Shown here piece by piece: positions 33,412-44,125 of a stretch of DNA of 64,000 bases. Both the position numbers and the translations under genes were made by a program. Where the stretch lies: NCBI GenBank assembly GCA_009760855.2, contig WPIO01000126.1, positions 740,001-804,000 on the forward strand, written 5' to 3'. Position 1 is the first letter of the stretch. Each line of letters opens with the position of its first letter. The notes below the pieces were generated by a model. It ran no database searches. It was given only the letters and a program-made list of their open reading frames with translations, and was not told where the DNA came from. The DNA is from Cristatella mucedo. Its lineage: Eukaryota > Bryozoa > Phylactolaemata > Cristatellidae.

Positions 33412-33858
33412 TTCAAAACTGGTGGTGGAGTCGCCACTGCCGCACGTCCATCCCTCTATTCAAAACCATTTGCAGTCACCTCAGGGCAGTCTTTCGAATT
33501 ACTTTATTTTGAGTTCATGCAATAATAAGGTGCCAGTTATGGCAGTAGTCTATTGCCCCAGGTTCCAATTCCTCCTTTATCCAAGATTTATCTGATCTCA
33601 TTTCGATTCTGCATGCAATCGATCGGTGATTTTAAAATTCATTTCTACAACTTATCTACTGCCTTCAGCGCCAAATTTCGTGCAATGAATGAAATTTTTT
33701 CTTGTGGCTCATGTGCATTACCCTACTTACATTAAGGGTCACACACTTGACTAAATTTTTTCCTACTAATCTGTGCTATCATTACCTATTATTACCAATT
33801 TTTGCTTATCTGACCACATAAGATCTCATTAAGTCTGCAGTGTGTGCCATCCTCAGCA

Positions 33859-34004
33859 TCCAGTGGCGTAACGGAGGAAGTGCACGGGGCGTATTTCCCG
33901 GGGCTCTGGATCAAAGGGGACGCCAGAATGAGCATCTAATGCTAGAGGGGGGCGCCATCTGCGAAGTTCGTTCCCAGGTGCACGATATCGTAGGAACGTC
34001 ACTG
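33859..34004. mobile_element. hAT-like MITE, 146 bp, 8-bp TSD
   Basis: The left end is CAGTGGCGTAACG and the right end closes CGTCACTG (reverse complement CAGTGACG). It is flanked by TCAGCATC (33851-33858) and TCTGCATC (34005-34012), a 7 of 8 target duplication. Joining the flanks restores the L2-A protein reading CVPSSASKVTRE, so the empty site is exactly known. The 8-bp duplication and CAGTG end place it in the hAT superfamily. It has no coding capacity. Confidence 0.75.
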
Positions 34005-34369
34005 TCTGCATCTAAAGTCACCCGTGAATGGTAAAACCTCAAGACCCTTGACATCGAAGCTGTCGGTGCAAATTTATTTTCCCCCTGCTGCTCAAAACCT
34101 CTTCCGACCTGTCATCATTAGTAGAATGCCACAACACGACACTAATTGACATTTTCGACGAGTTCGCATCTCTCACTAAGCCCACAAAGCGCTATCGCCC
34201 AGACGGCCCCCCGTCTTTTACCAAATACATAAGACTAGCTAGGTCTACTAATTGCAAGCTTGAAGAAGCATACAACAGATCGTTTAGTTATACTTCGTAC
34301 GAACCTCAAATTCTTTGGAGACCATGGCTTTAGTTTATACGCTCCCTAAGCCTGGAACAAATTCCAGAC

Positions 34370-34910
34370 AATAATAACAATAATGATAATAATACACTTG
34401 ATAAAGCGCACTCAGAGAACTCAATCTCTTTCTAAGCGCTTTACATTTGCTGCAACCGAAACACGATCGAGAGGTGAGCGGTATCGTGCTTGATAGACAA
34501 CGTGAATAACGTGGTTAGGGTGTCATGCACAGAGTCAGCAAGCAAGTGTGGTTAGTGGCAGCCTGCAACAGTGTCAGCATTCAAAAGCACATAAAGGACG
34601 AATCACAGGGACACACTAAATGCTGTCATAAATAGGTGCGTTTTTAATTCCTTTTTAAATGTGGTCAAGTCAGGTGATGTGATGACGCAAGTCGGATAGA
34701 GTTCCAGGCTTTGGGGGCATACGAACTAAATGACCGGTCTCCAAAGGATTTGAGGTTTGTACGAGGTATTGGTAGACTGTTGGATTCAGAAAAGCGAGTG
34801 GTATGATGCGTGGCCTGGTTTGGGAGTAGATCTGAGAGATAGGCTTGAACCTAAGAATGAAGGGACCTAAAAGTGAGCGACAAAACCTCGAAGTCGATCA
34901 ATTGCTAGAC
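34370..34910 (-). mobile_element. L2-A 3' fragment nested in a plus L2-A copy
   Basis: It begins with (AAT)n and the reversed stem-loop, then the 3' untranslated region and C-terminal RT part in reverse, ending at 'gatcaattgctagac'. Flanks give AGAC on both sides (34366-34369, 34907-34910). The host copy resumes with TSLDLTTFKKKLK. Confidence 0.78.
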
Positions 34911-35237
34911 TGACGTCAAGACATCCCTTGATTTGACGACATTTAAAAAGAAGCTAAAACGCATCGGTTTGTCACGGCATTCAGTGGGTCCTTGTAAATC
35001 GTTCTTTATGTGCTTATGCGTGCTTACACTGTGCATGCTGCTACTAACCATAATTACGTTGATCCTGTGCATGTCACCTCTAACCGTGTTATGCTTGTTG
35101 ACATTGAGCGGGCCACAACTAACCATTCGATAACGCTTCCTCTACAGCATATGTGAATTGTTTTGAAAGAGATCAAGTTCTCTGAGGGAACTACACAAAT
35201 TTGCTATTAATATTATTATTATTATTATTATTATTTA

Positions 35238-35955
35238 AGCCTAGAAATAACTCCCGAATCGCTTCTTGAGAACCCATGGATTGACGGTACGTAAACAGGC
35301 TGAAAGAAAACGCACCTGCTCCGCACAGCATTTACCGTATCCAAGTGATCAGTTCCATTTGAGCTTTTGCTTGCTAACACTTCGCATGTTATCACTAGCC
35401 AATGAAATGAATCCTTTTCAGTATATTTAAAGTCATTAAAGACAGATATATTTATGTGGGATCCTACGAAGTTATCTTTTCATTATTATAAGTATTATTA
35501 TTATAATACAAATATTATCATGCTGGATGTCATATAGAAAATAATTATCAGGTTAGGTGGGCTATAATTGCGATGATGCATAATTATAGCAATCTGAAAT
35601 TGATCTCTCCTGTACACAATATTAATAATATACTTAACAATAACCTCAAATGACCCCACATGACAATATTCACAATATAACGTGTAAAAAACACCAATCT
35701 TAAGGACTTGCTGCAAGCATATGCACAGTCAGGTCGTTTGCAAAACTGCCCTTGTAGTCACTGTTCTCACTTTACGATTGGTCTCTCTACATAGCTTCCG
35801 TGCTACTAAGATACCAAGAAGTCGCAGGTGCTAGAGATGAAACCTATGCTGAGGTCTTTGCTAACTAGATTGTTTTAGGCATTTTCATAGTGATGATACT
35901 TTCAAAACCTGCGTATACATTTAGGAAAATGTGCATTAAATGATTGGGAGCACTT
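35238..35955. other. Unassigned AT-rich region
   Basis: A 71-codon minus-strand ORF has no recognised domain. Confidence 0.35.
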
Positions 35956-37135
35956 TAATAATAATATAATTGTAATAAGTATGGTTCCCTCAAAGAACTC
36001 TATCTCTTTCTCGTCACTTCACAGATAGGGTAGAGGAAGCGCGATCAAATGATTAGTGGTAAATGCATAATGTCAACAAGTATAAAATGGTTAGAGGTGA
36101 CATACATAGTTGCAACATGTAAAACATGGTTAGTGGTAGCATGCACAGTGTCAGCACGCATAAGCACACACATGATATGTCACAAGAACCAACCAGATAC
36201 GTGAAAAACAGATGCGTTTTTAGCTTCATTTTAAATACGGTTAAGTCAAGGGATGTCTTGACGTCAGTTGGGAATGAGTTCCAGGCTTTGAAAGCATATG
36301 AACTAAAGCCACGGTCTCCAAAGGATTTTAGGTTCGTACGAAGTATAGCTATACGATTTGAGCCAGAAAAGCAGGTGATAAGATGCCTAGCCTAGTGGAG
36401 GAGTATTTCTGATAGGTAGGCTAGAGCCAGAGAACACGAGGGACCTAAACGTAAGTGACAGAACCTTGAAGTCGACGCGCTTCTTGATTGGGAGGTAGTG
36501 CAGATCAATGAGAAGTGGTGTGATGTGGCACCTGCAACGGTCACGACAGAAAAGCCTGGCTGCAGAGTTTTGCACCAGTTGTAAGTGCCTGCTTGCGCAG
36601 ACCGGTAGACCAGCAAGAAGTCAGTTACAGAAGCTGAGACGGGATTTTTAAAATGCATGGACCAATTTGGAGGTAGTATTACTGTCTAAGCAAGCCAGAA
36701 TTTCAGCAATGCTATACAGCTGAAAGTAGGCAGACTTGACTGTCAAGCTGATGTGGTCGTCTCTTGAAAGTTCACCTTGGAACAGGACACCTAGACTTCG
36801 TGCAGATTCAGCAGGAGATATGCTGGGAGAGCTAATGTGTAGTGGTAAGCATTCAAATTTCTGAGTAACACTGGGTTTTCCCATAACTAGTAAGTTGGTT
36901 TTATCATTATTCAAGTTGAGAGAGTTTTCTGCCATCCACGTACGGATTTCAGCAATACATGCAGCAAGGGAGTTAAGGGGATTCGACATGCTGAATGGCT
37001 GGGAGGAATAAAAGCAAAGGCACAACTGAGTGTCCTCTGCATGCAAGTGCATGCCTATGCTTAACGATCACATAAGCAAGAGGTAGAACGTTGAACTGCT
37101 AAAACTGCAGGACATTGAAACCAGATCTTAAGATA
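35956..37135 (-). mobile_element. L2-A copy (degraded)
   Basis: Reversed tail at the left, then the 3' untranslated region (cagtgtcagcacgcataagc), the C-terminus and SAARLFCRDRCRCHITPLLIDLH. Further on are SLNLNNDKTNLLVMGKPSVTQKFE and the YADD region, decayed to HLHAEDTQL near 37045. It ends in unrelated sequence near 37135. Confidence 0.82.
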
Positions 37136-37761
37136 CCCACCGTGAAGTTACTGGAGGTTTCAAAAGTAGCTTGCTAAGCCTTCCTAATATTTGTGCGTCA
37201 TCGAGCAATACAAATCAGGTGTGCTTCACTCGAGTGATCAGAGTAAGGGCGATACATGGTCAAAGGGCTGCTGGAGATGTTTAACTTCTTACCACAGCCG
37301 CACATTAGCTCGTACGCATTCGGCTTCAGTAGTCGCAGAGGCCACTGCGTTTAATAGTAAGGGCAAATATGCCTTTCCATTATACACACTATCACATCGA
37401 AGCACTCAGCCCGATGGGGTAGTAAATGGGCTCTGGCTTAAGAGGTCTGTAGAGACGCTGGCAAGAGCCTTTGGCTTTCGAAAAGCGATTGCGTTACAAG
37501 AGAGAAAGGCCTAAGACTATCGATTGGGACAGAGTTATCGCAAGCATGCGCTAAGTAAGTAGGCGCAGCGTGCAGAGATTCCATTAGCACTTGCCTCGGC
37601 TCGGCTAGATCTCATCAATAATGCACGCCGTCTCTTCAGTTGGTGCTACCGAGCGCTAGATCTACTGCAGTTTTTATGCGAATCTGCCGTGCCAGCTTCA
37701 AGGGCACTGAGTGAGTGCTACTTGCGAATAGGCGGATTCTGATGCTTTGTTAAAGAATTGT
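37136..37761. other. Unassigned region
   Basis: A 107-codon plus ORF at 37191-37514 has no recognised domain. Confidence 0.35.
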
Positions 37762-37925
37762 GGCACACTAGGTAAAGGGGTTGCACTTCACGACCTCAGT
37801 CCCGAGGTCGTGGGTTGGAATCCTGCGGTGGGCGACCATTTATTGCCGCTGCAAGAGGTGGTGATAGCACTAAAAGCTCTCCTCTCGTTACGCAAAAGAG
37901 GCCGTTGAATCAGCTATTTTCTTAT
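37762..37925 (+). mobile_element. SINE-B
   Basis: A box TGGCACACTAGG, the palindromic block 'acgacctcagtcccgaggtc', B box GGGTTGGAATCC (one change), then the conserved body to 'gaggccgttgaatcagcta'. Confidence 0.78.
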
Positions 37926-38804
37926 CATTTGCCGATTTTTCGAAAGGACTGTTGTTGCCAAGATGGTCGGGCTGTGCCCTGCATGCCCTGATGGTCTTGC
38001 TGAGTGACGAAAACCTGCATGCGAGTTGGGCTTCCACGCAGTCGTTTAGGCGTATGTGTATGCAGAGCAATGCATACACAATAAAATACACTGAAGAAAC
38101 GAGGTCGCACTGCATGTCACGCTAAAAAGTCGTATTGACTACCGTGTAACTAAACATCAAGAAGAAGAGGAGATATATAAATACTAGCATCATCCTCCGC
38201 CCTCAAGTTTTGAACACAAAGTTAGCTACTAAATGCAAGTTTGTGTTTAGCATACCTTTGGAATTGGCCGTCAGATTGAGACAGATGAAGATTACGATAC
38301 CAAAATATTTCTTGTTTTTATCTAAAGTCTACAAAATTAGATTCAACGCCGAGGTTAAAGAAAATTCCCGGTGTCGATGTTTCTGATCGAAATTTTGAAT
38401 AGCGAACGAGCTTTATCGAGACAGACTGGCCCAGCAGATTGACCTTCGCCTAGAACAGGTGCTCTTCTTTTCTGTTAGAAGAGGCTTCGAAGTGTTCGCT
38501 CGTTACAGGATGGCTTGCTTACCCCCCCCACTCATCTTCGAGGCGACTCTGACGGCACTTCAATATCATAACTTTTGAGCTAATAAAAATTTGAAAGACG
38601 GCAGGAGAACATTAGCCGTCAATGTTTGCAGCCTGGTATGCGAGTACTTCGGGCCTTTCAATGTCCACTGCTGCGCTGTTGCCGCTGTACATGCAATCGT
38701 ATAGTAAGGCCCAAATATAACTTTTGCTAGGATTTTATTTTCTCCCGTCTTCATATCTGAGCAGCACTCGCCTTGCCCGGGCATCGCCGGCTCTAACGGC
38801 CCAA
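37926..38804. other. Unassigned region
   Basis: No gene or repeat recognised. Confidence 0.35.
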
Positions 38805-38985
38805 GTAATAATAGCTGATTTAACAGCTTCTTTTTGTATAGCGGCAGTAGAGCATTAAGGACTATAACCACCGCTTTCAGTGGCAACACAGGATCGCCCA
38901 ACGCAGGATTCAAACGCACAACCTCGGGGCCGAGGTCATGAAGAGCGACCGCCTTACCTGGTGTGTCATCACGCAATGGTCTCGT
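38805..38985 (-). mobile_element. SINE-B
   Basis: The minus strand gives A box TGACACACCAGG, the 'gacctcggccccgaggttg' block, a B-box relative GCGTTTGAATCC and the body ending 'gaagctgttaaatcagcta'. Confidence 0.75.
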
Positions 38986-39228
38986 TCACTCTTAAAGGGA
39001 GATTTCAGAGCCTGGATATAGAAGGTCAATGGTAATTCGGTAAGCCTTTGAAGTATAAGTTGCTATAAGGATCTGTTTTAAGTCTCGTTCTTGTCACATT
39101 CTAAATTCACATCTGGCCGGTGTAATCTAAGAACGCACCAGTGAGCTTAATTTTCACGAAGATGACATTCTACTCTAATTCTACGCTTGGATCCATTATC
39201 CACTCTCCACTCTATACTGCCTTAGCAT

Positions 39229-39290
<62 letters not shown>

Positions 39291-39449
39291 GCGTCCCTTC
39301 GGCTCGTATTGCCGCGTCTGGCCGTCGAAGGGAACTAATGTTCGTACATTTAATAAAAGCAACACCAACCCGATATAAATGGGCATACCTAGTATGTCAT
39401 TTTGAAATTTTCTCCAAGCAGGTTCTTCTAACTGCACAATGAGACGCTT
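38986..39449. other. Unassigned spacer with a (CT)n microsatellite at 39232-39287
   Basis: A clean (CT)n tract of about 56 bp is the only feature. ORFs through it are repeat translations. Confidence 0.7.
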
Positions 39450-39835
39450 ACCGATTGTGCAATATCATATAGCTGGATTTGTCTTACTTAAAAATGGCAG
39501 CTGACGCATAGCACGGCTTCTCTCTGATCTGAACTGGAGGCTACTAGAGCAGAGTATCGACTTCAAGGTCCCGTCACTTATTAATTGGTTCCTTCGCTGT
39601 CTTTCTCTGGCCAGTCTATGCAAAATGCTTTCACCCGGGCCTTCACATGCACCGCCCATTTCCCTGAACGTGAACGTGAAACTGGGATGCTTCGATGGAA
39701 TGGCGTCACGAAGGAAAACTAAAGCATAAGCTCTTCGCAGGCATATGCTTTGTCCACGTGAATCGCTCCTAGGCCCTTATTCGTGCAGAAAGAGATTTAG
39801 TTCTCTTTGGTTGCTCTACAGATGTAGCGAATGTT
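39450..39835 (+). mobile_element. L2 RT remnant (very degraded)
   Basis: Reads LADHSTASLLSDLNWRLLEQSIDFKVPSLI-like blocks at 39510-39580, matching LADLHWLPVKQRIDFKVLSLT. A decayed tail 'gaaagagatttagttctctt' is near 39790. Confidence 0.5.
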
Positions 39836-40437
39836 TGAAGAATGCTGAGTTGAATGGCGTCTGTCGCCTCGCTCTGCTAGACCTTCCAGGAGCGTTCGAT
39901 TTCCTGTAATCCCGAAGTGCTCCTTGTGCGCCTCTCATCCATCTCCTGTGTGCATCGCAGGCGCTGCGCGGCGATGCATTGGGTTCTAGCGTATAGGAAG
40001 ATTTTAGAGCGGTAATTTCAACCGGCAAGTGTCGCACGTCGAGCCTAGCGGGACTTTCGATCGGGGATGGGAGGGGCGGGGAAGAGGAGGCAGCTCAATC
40101 GATGCGATCTCAGATCGATTCATTGATCAGCTCGAATTTGTCACTGCTCAGCGGCTGGAGTGAGAGACTGTATCGACGATGCCTCGAGTCAGCTGCTACT
40201 ACCTCGCCGCAGCAGTTCGTCTTTCGCTCGTCTCTTCTCGCTATCTAGCTCGCTTCTCTAGTTTGGCTCCTGTTTCTGGATGGCTGGCCGGCTGATGGCC
40301 TCTGCTCTCGCTCTTCGCACTTCCCCCCTTTAAACTGACTCGCAGCCGTCCGCAGGTCGTGGAGCGGCCAATCGTAGGATCGCTGTGGCCGCGGCGTCTG
40401 CCTTGTCGTCGTCGCTCGCCGTCACCGCTCTAAGCAA
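39836..40437. other. Unassigned spacer
   Basis: GC content rises toward the CpG-rich block. No gene is recognised. Confidence 0.35.
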
Positions 40438-40439
40438 CC

Positions 40440-40513
<74 letters not shown>
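40438..40513. repeat. (CGG)n trinucleotide repeat
   Basis: About 25 uninterrupted CGG units. The poly-Pro and poly-Ala ORFs through it are translations of the repeat. Confidence 0.95.
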
Positions 40514-40607
40514 AAATAGAGATGCCACGATCGTCATTTCGCAATGCTGGGAAGCTGGCATTAGAGTGACCTTGACCCCGAGCGAGCCGTCCCACGGGGT
40601 CCAGTTG

Positions 40608-40825
40608 GCTTTGATACTGTGCATGCAGCCGCTAACCACATTTGCATGCTGACCCTGTGCATGTCGCCCCTAACCGTGTTATTCATGTTGTTTGTTTATC
40701 AAGCATGATATTACTCACCATTTAATTGCATTTCCCTTTGCAGTAAATATAAAGCGCGTTGAAAAAGATTGAGTTTTCTGAGGGCGCTTTATTAAGTACA
40801 TTATTATTATTATTATTATTATTTG
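40608..40825 (+). mobile_element. L2-A 3' untranslated region and tail
   Basis: Matches 16385-16594 closely (ctaaccacatttgcatgctg; 'aagcatgatattactcacc'), then the stem-loop and (ATT)n. 5'-truncated. Confidence 0.85.
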
Positions 40826-41023
40826 ATAGGCAGGCGCAAGCTATTCGACACGGTGCGCGCTCTATTGGTACGGCGCCTACTAATTGACGCGGTGTGCACT
40901 CGGTAGATTGATACGGCGCGTACTCGGTAGCGGAGCGTATCGTATTTTGCCGCGCTCCCCGGTCTCTCGACACCGTAAGCCGACACCGTAGCTTTGCCCC
41001 GGTCTAGTGCGGACCTCTTTTAA

Positions 41024-41135
41024 TAATAAGTGGCCTAACAACAGCCTCCTTGAAGGATGCAGGGATGCGACCGGATATCGGCAGCTCTCCGTAGATGGCC
41101 TGACACAAGAGCTCGATGCCCGCGAGCGTCGCCTG
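41024..41135 (-). mobile_element. L2 RT remnant
   Basis: The plus strand 'aagtggcctaacaacagcct' and 'ccttgaaggatgcaggga' corresponds to 31398-31445 of L2-A copy 2, encoding FKKAVVRPLL. It is short and diverged. Confidence 0.5.
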
Positions 41136-41525
41136 TTGGCGACGAAAAAGCCCTGCCACGCCTCCTTTTCTCGTTGTCGCGCTCGCGACCGGCCGTCGCC
41201 TCTGACTCGGCAGATGACGTCCGGCTCGACGCCAGCGCCGACGATAGTGTCCGTCCTGGCTGACTTCTCAGGCAGGCTCGACTACATGCTAAGCGTGGTA
41301 AACTGCGTAAGCCATCTCTCGCGGCGCCCCGCTCGCGTAGCTTGGCTGCGCTGGTCTGGTCCTCAAGTCGTGCTGCCGCGCGGTTGAGAAGTGACGGGCG
41401 AATCCGTTGCGGCCACGAGGCGAATGAAGCGCGTCAGACGACCCGGGACGTCTGTCGACGACGCCCGGTTCGCATCGGCGGCTGAATGAGCCTGCCGCCA
41501 CGTGTCAGTCTGCGGGTATCTGGGA
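41136..41525. other. Unassigned CpG-rich spacer
   Basis: Overlapping ORFs on both strands, typical of CpG-rich sequence, with no domains. Confidence 0.35.
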
Positions 41526-41680
41526 TGCCGCGCTGGTTTGGCCCAGTGGTTAAGGTGCTCGCCTTGACCAAGGTCTGGGCGAGGTTGGTCGTGGGCTCGA
41601 GCCCCGTGGCGTATGTGAAGCACCTGAATAGCGATCCGAAATTCTCTTTGGGCGCTAAACAAATAAATTGTAATATCTCA
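41526..41680 (+). mobile_element. SINE-A (complete)
   Basis: Head 'ccgcgctggtttggcccagt' with A box TGGCCCAGTGG, B box GGCTCGAGCCC, body 'gtgaagcacctgaatagcga', tail 'aaattctctttgggcgct' and 'aaataaattgtaat'. The tail resembles the L2-A end. Confidence 0.82.
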
Positions 41681-41885
41681 AGTAGGAAGACGGAAGCCTC
41701 TGACTGCACGGCAGTCTGAGCACAATCGTGTCGCAATCGCTGCTCGCACGATCGCTGCGGAAGCAATCGCATTGACGGCCATGTTAATGCCGCCGTCGCG
41801 ATCGCTAGTAATCTAAACGGCCACTTCAGCCTGCAAAGTATGACATCGTTCACGACTCGTCTGTCGCGTGACAGCTCCTGAGCGC

Positions 41886-42051
41886 TCTCTCTCTCTCTCA
41901 CCCCCTCTATCTCACTCTCTGTCTCTCTGTCTCTCTGTCTCTCTCTCTGTGTCTCTGTGTCTCTGTGTCTCTCTGTCTCTCTCTGTCTCTGTCTCTCTGT
42001 CTCTCTGTCTCTCTGTCTCTCTCTCTGTCTCTCTCTGTCTCTCTCTCTCTG

Positions 42052-42138
<87 letters not shown>
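41886..42138. repeat. (CT)n(GA)n tract with a perfect palindrome centred on 42103/42104
   Basis: About 218 bp of CT-rich repeat with GT interruptions runs into CTCGAG (42101-42106) and then (GA)n to 42138. The innermost 35 bp on each side are perfect inverted repeats. It lies about 175 bp upstream of a TATA box and could bind GAGA-type factors or form triplex or cruciform DNA (inferred). All SLSLS- and REREr-type ORFs here are artefacts. Confidence 0.92.
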
Positions 42139-42140
<2 letters not shown>

Positions 42141-42313
42141 GCGAGCTGCAGAAGTGAGGGCGGTGGCGGCCGCTCTCGCGGCGCTATCGCCGCTGAATCA
42201 CTGGTGATGCGATCTCGGCGCGCCTCCACGTGTGCCAGCAAGTAGCGAGGAAAGTGCTTGACAGAGTCTCAAAATAGCAGCAGACGGCGGCACCTGGCGC
42301 AGCGGTGCGCCTG

Positions 42314-42320
42314 TATAAAA
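42314..42320 (+). promoter_or_regulatory. TATA box
   Basis: TATAAAA in the context 'gcctgtataaaagttgctac', at the edge of a CpG-rich block and about 590 bp upstream of the first good ATG (42911). Transcription would start near 42345. No transcript evidence is available. Confidence 0.5.
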
Positions 42321-42910
42321 GTTGCTACGCTCGCGCCCTAACAACCCGTCAATAGGTCTGCACAAAGGTCAAGAAAGCAGCTATTTATTCGCTCTGACTG
42401 ATCCCCGCCGAGATGTTTGCTAGGAAGTGTCAGTAGCAGCAGTTTGCTGACTCGACGGGGCGCAAAGAGCGAATCCACAAAAGAGACTCGCGCAGCAGGC
42501 CGCTCGGAGAGCGCTCGAAGAGCGCGCTCGGAGCGCGCTTGCAGTGGTCACGCCGGCGAGCGTTTTTTGTCGGCGCCACCGCGAAGCCCGGATGAGCCAG
42601 ACCAGCGCTTAGCGGAAACCTACTAGGAGGCGATACGCGGCGACCGCTGCTTCCGCCGCGACTACGCCTCGTCCTCTGGTCGCGAGCGCACGCTCGGGAC
42701 CGTGCGGCACGTCGGCCGCGCGTGCGAGCAGCGGTCCGAACGTGAGCCGCCGCCTAGTCGCGGGCCGCCCGCCGCAAGGGACCGTACTGCGCGGTGGCGA
42801 GGCGCGGCCGCCGCTGCAAATCGCGAACCGCCGGTCGGACTGCCGGATTATTCATTGAGCCGCAGCCACCTCGAGGCCGGCTCGACGCCGCCGACGCCGC
42901 CGCGACTCCG

Positions 42911-43218
42911 ATGGCGGCAATAAGCGGCCTGAGCGGCGTGCGCGACGAGGCGGCGGCTCACGCCGCGGCGCCGATATGGAATCCCTCGGCGAATTCGCCG
43001 TCGCCGCCGCGGTTTCGGCCCAAGCTCAAGTCGTCGCTGCCGCGCGTGCTGCTGCAAGACAACAAGAGCCTGTCCACCGGGCTCGAGCGGCGGCTGACCG
43101 GCCTGCTCAGGGCGCGAGCGCGCGCCGAGAGCCACTGGGAGAGCAACAAGCGCAAGCTCGTCGCGGCGCAGTCGTCGCGACGCCTCGAAGGTCGCCGCCG
43201 CCGCTCGACGACGCAGGT

Positions 43219-43249
<31 letters not shown>

Positions 43250-43834
43250 GCGCAGCAGGAAGGCGCGCGGCGAGGGTGCAGGCCGCCGCCCTACGGCGGT
43301 GTCGACTACGCGCCGTCGAGCGGCTGGCGCGCCGCCACCGCGCCGGACGTGGCCGGCGGCGCGCGCCGGACGCCGACTGCCGAGCGCGGAACGCCGACAG
43401 AGGAAGACGAGACGCCGCCGACGCGGAACGCCGACGCGCCCGCCGCCGCCGCGCCGCCGACGAGCGTCGAGCTTCCGTCGATTCGCGGCGTGACGAGGGT
43501 GCCGCGAAAGACGCGAGCCGACTCAGCGTCGCAGCTGCAGCAGCAGCAGCTGGGCGGTGAGCAATGGCCAGCGGACGAGCAGCAGCAGCAGCAGCCAATG
43601 CAGCAGCTGCTGCAGCCGCCGGCACTACAGCAGCGCAGACTGTCGTCGGGCAGCAGCTACAACCGGCCGCCGCTCGGACTCGCGCGAAGCGTCAGCCTGG
43701 CTCCGGTGGCGCCGGGCCGGCTGCAGTACGACATTCAGCATCAGATCGAGGAGGAGGACAGGTTCGTCGCTTATCTGACTTTCAGATCTAAGCCGAGGGG
43801 CGCTCACGCCGGTCGTTTGCCGCTCGGCGTGTAG
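42911..43834 (+). CDS. Unrecognised Gln/Ala-rich protein, probable first coding exon
   Basis: The product is unknown. From ATG 42911 (tccgATGG) the frame is open for 307 codons, and it stays open upstream to a GTG at 42794. The N-terminal part has a non-repetitive stretch with mixed charge, FRPKLKSSLPRVLLQDNKSL at about 36-55 followed by ERRLTGLLRARARAESHWES. An Ala-rich stretch, a Pro/Thr/Glu-rich region and a Gln-rich region with short Q runs follow. The last part reads SLAPVAPGRLQYDIQHQIEEEDR. Just after that lies a possible splice donor, CAG|GTTCGT at 43761/43762, so the gene likely continues in exons beyond or outside the window. Support is the upstream TATA box, CpG island and non-repetitive segments. 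Against it, GC-rich DNA gives long open frames on both strands. Confidence 0.4.
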
Positions 43835-43949
43835 CTCGGTTGTCATCCACAGGGGCACCGGAGCGCTCGCAGATGGAGGCGCGATTGATGACGGCGCACA
43901 GCGATTCAAGTAGCCCCGGCGCTCAGGCTTCAGCGGCCGAAGCGAAAAA

Positions 43950-44125
43950 AGACACTTTCTTATTTAACAGCCCCTTTTGTATGACGACAGAAGAGCCTCG
44001 ACGGCTATCACCACCGCTTGCAGCGGCGCTAAAGGATCGCCCACCGCAGGATTTGAACCCACGATCTTGGGGCCGTGGTCGTGAAAAGCAACCGGTTTAC
44101 CTAGTGTGCCATCACGGCTCACCGA
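43950..44125 (-). mobile_element. SINE-B
   Basis: The minus strand reads GTGATGGCACACTAGGTAAA, the 'cacgaccacggccccaagat' block, B box GGGTTCAAATCC, 'tgcggtgggcgatcctt', and a body ending in 'aggggctgttaaataag'. It is the best conserved head of the family. Confidence 0.8.

Larger units (their letters stand above)
33412..35237 (+). mobile_element. Older L2-A copy with two nested insertions
   Basis: It starts at KTGGGVA and runs through YFILSSCNNKVPVMAVVYCP, FKIHFYNLS and CLSDHIRSH (SDH intact). After a MITE (33859-34004) it continues with VTREW.NLKTLDIEAV. An internal deletion joins the region near RSTNCKLEEAYNRS to the C-terminal block RTNLKFFGD (34285). A reverse L2-A tail copy (34370-34910) interrupts it at WNKFQT. 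It ends with the 3' untranslated region and (ATT)n at about 35237. Confidence 0.78.

Noticed and set aside
38566-38976. 136-codon minus ORF
   Set aside because: It overlaps SINE-B in antisense and has no domain.
41526-41600. Candidate tRNA gene (A box and B box)
   Set aside because: No acceptor or anticodon stem pairs, and the tail is L2-like. The same sequence recurs at 62025 and 15003, so it is a SINE.
41912-42241. ORFs rich in RE or SL dipeptides on both strands
   Set aside because: They are translations of the (CT)n(GA)n repeat.
42976-43625. Long overlapping ORFs in other frames of the CpG island
   Set aside because: They are Ala/Arg-rich shadows. The frame from 42911 is the only one with non-repetitive segments, Q runs and a plausible ATG.
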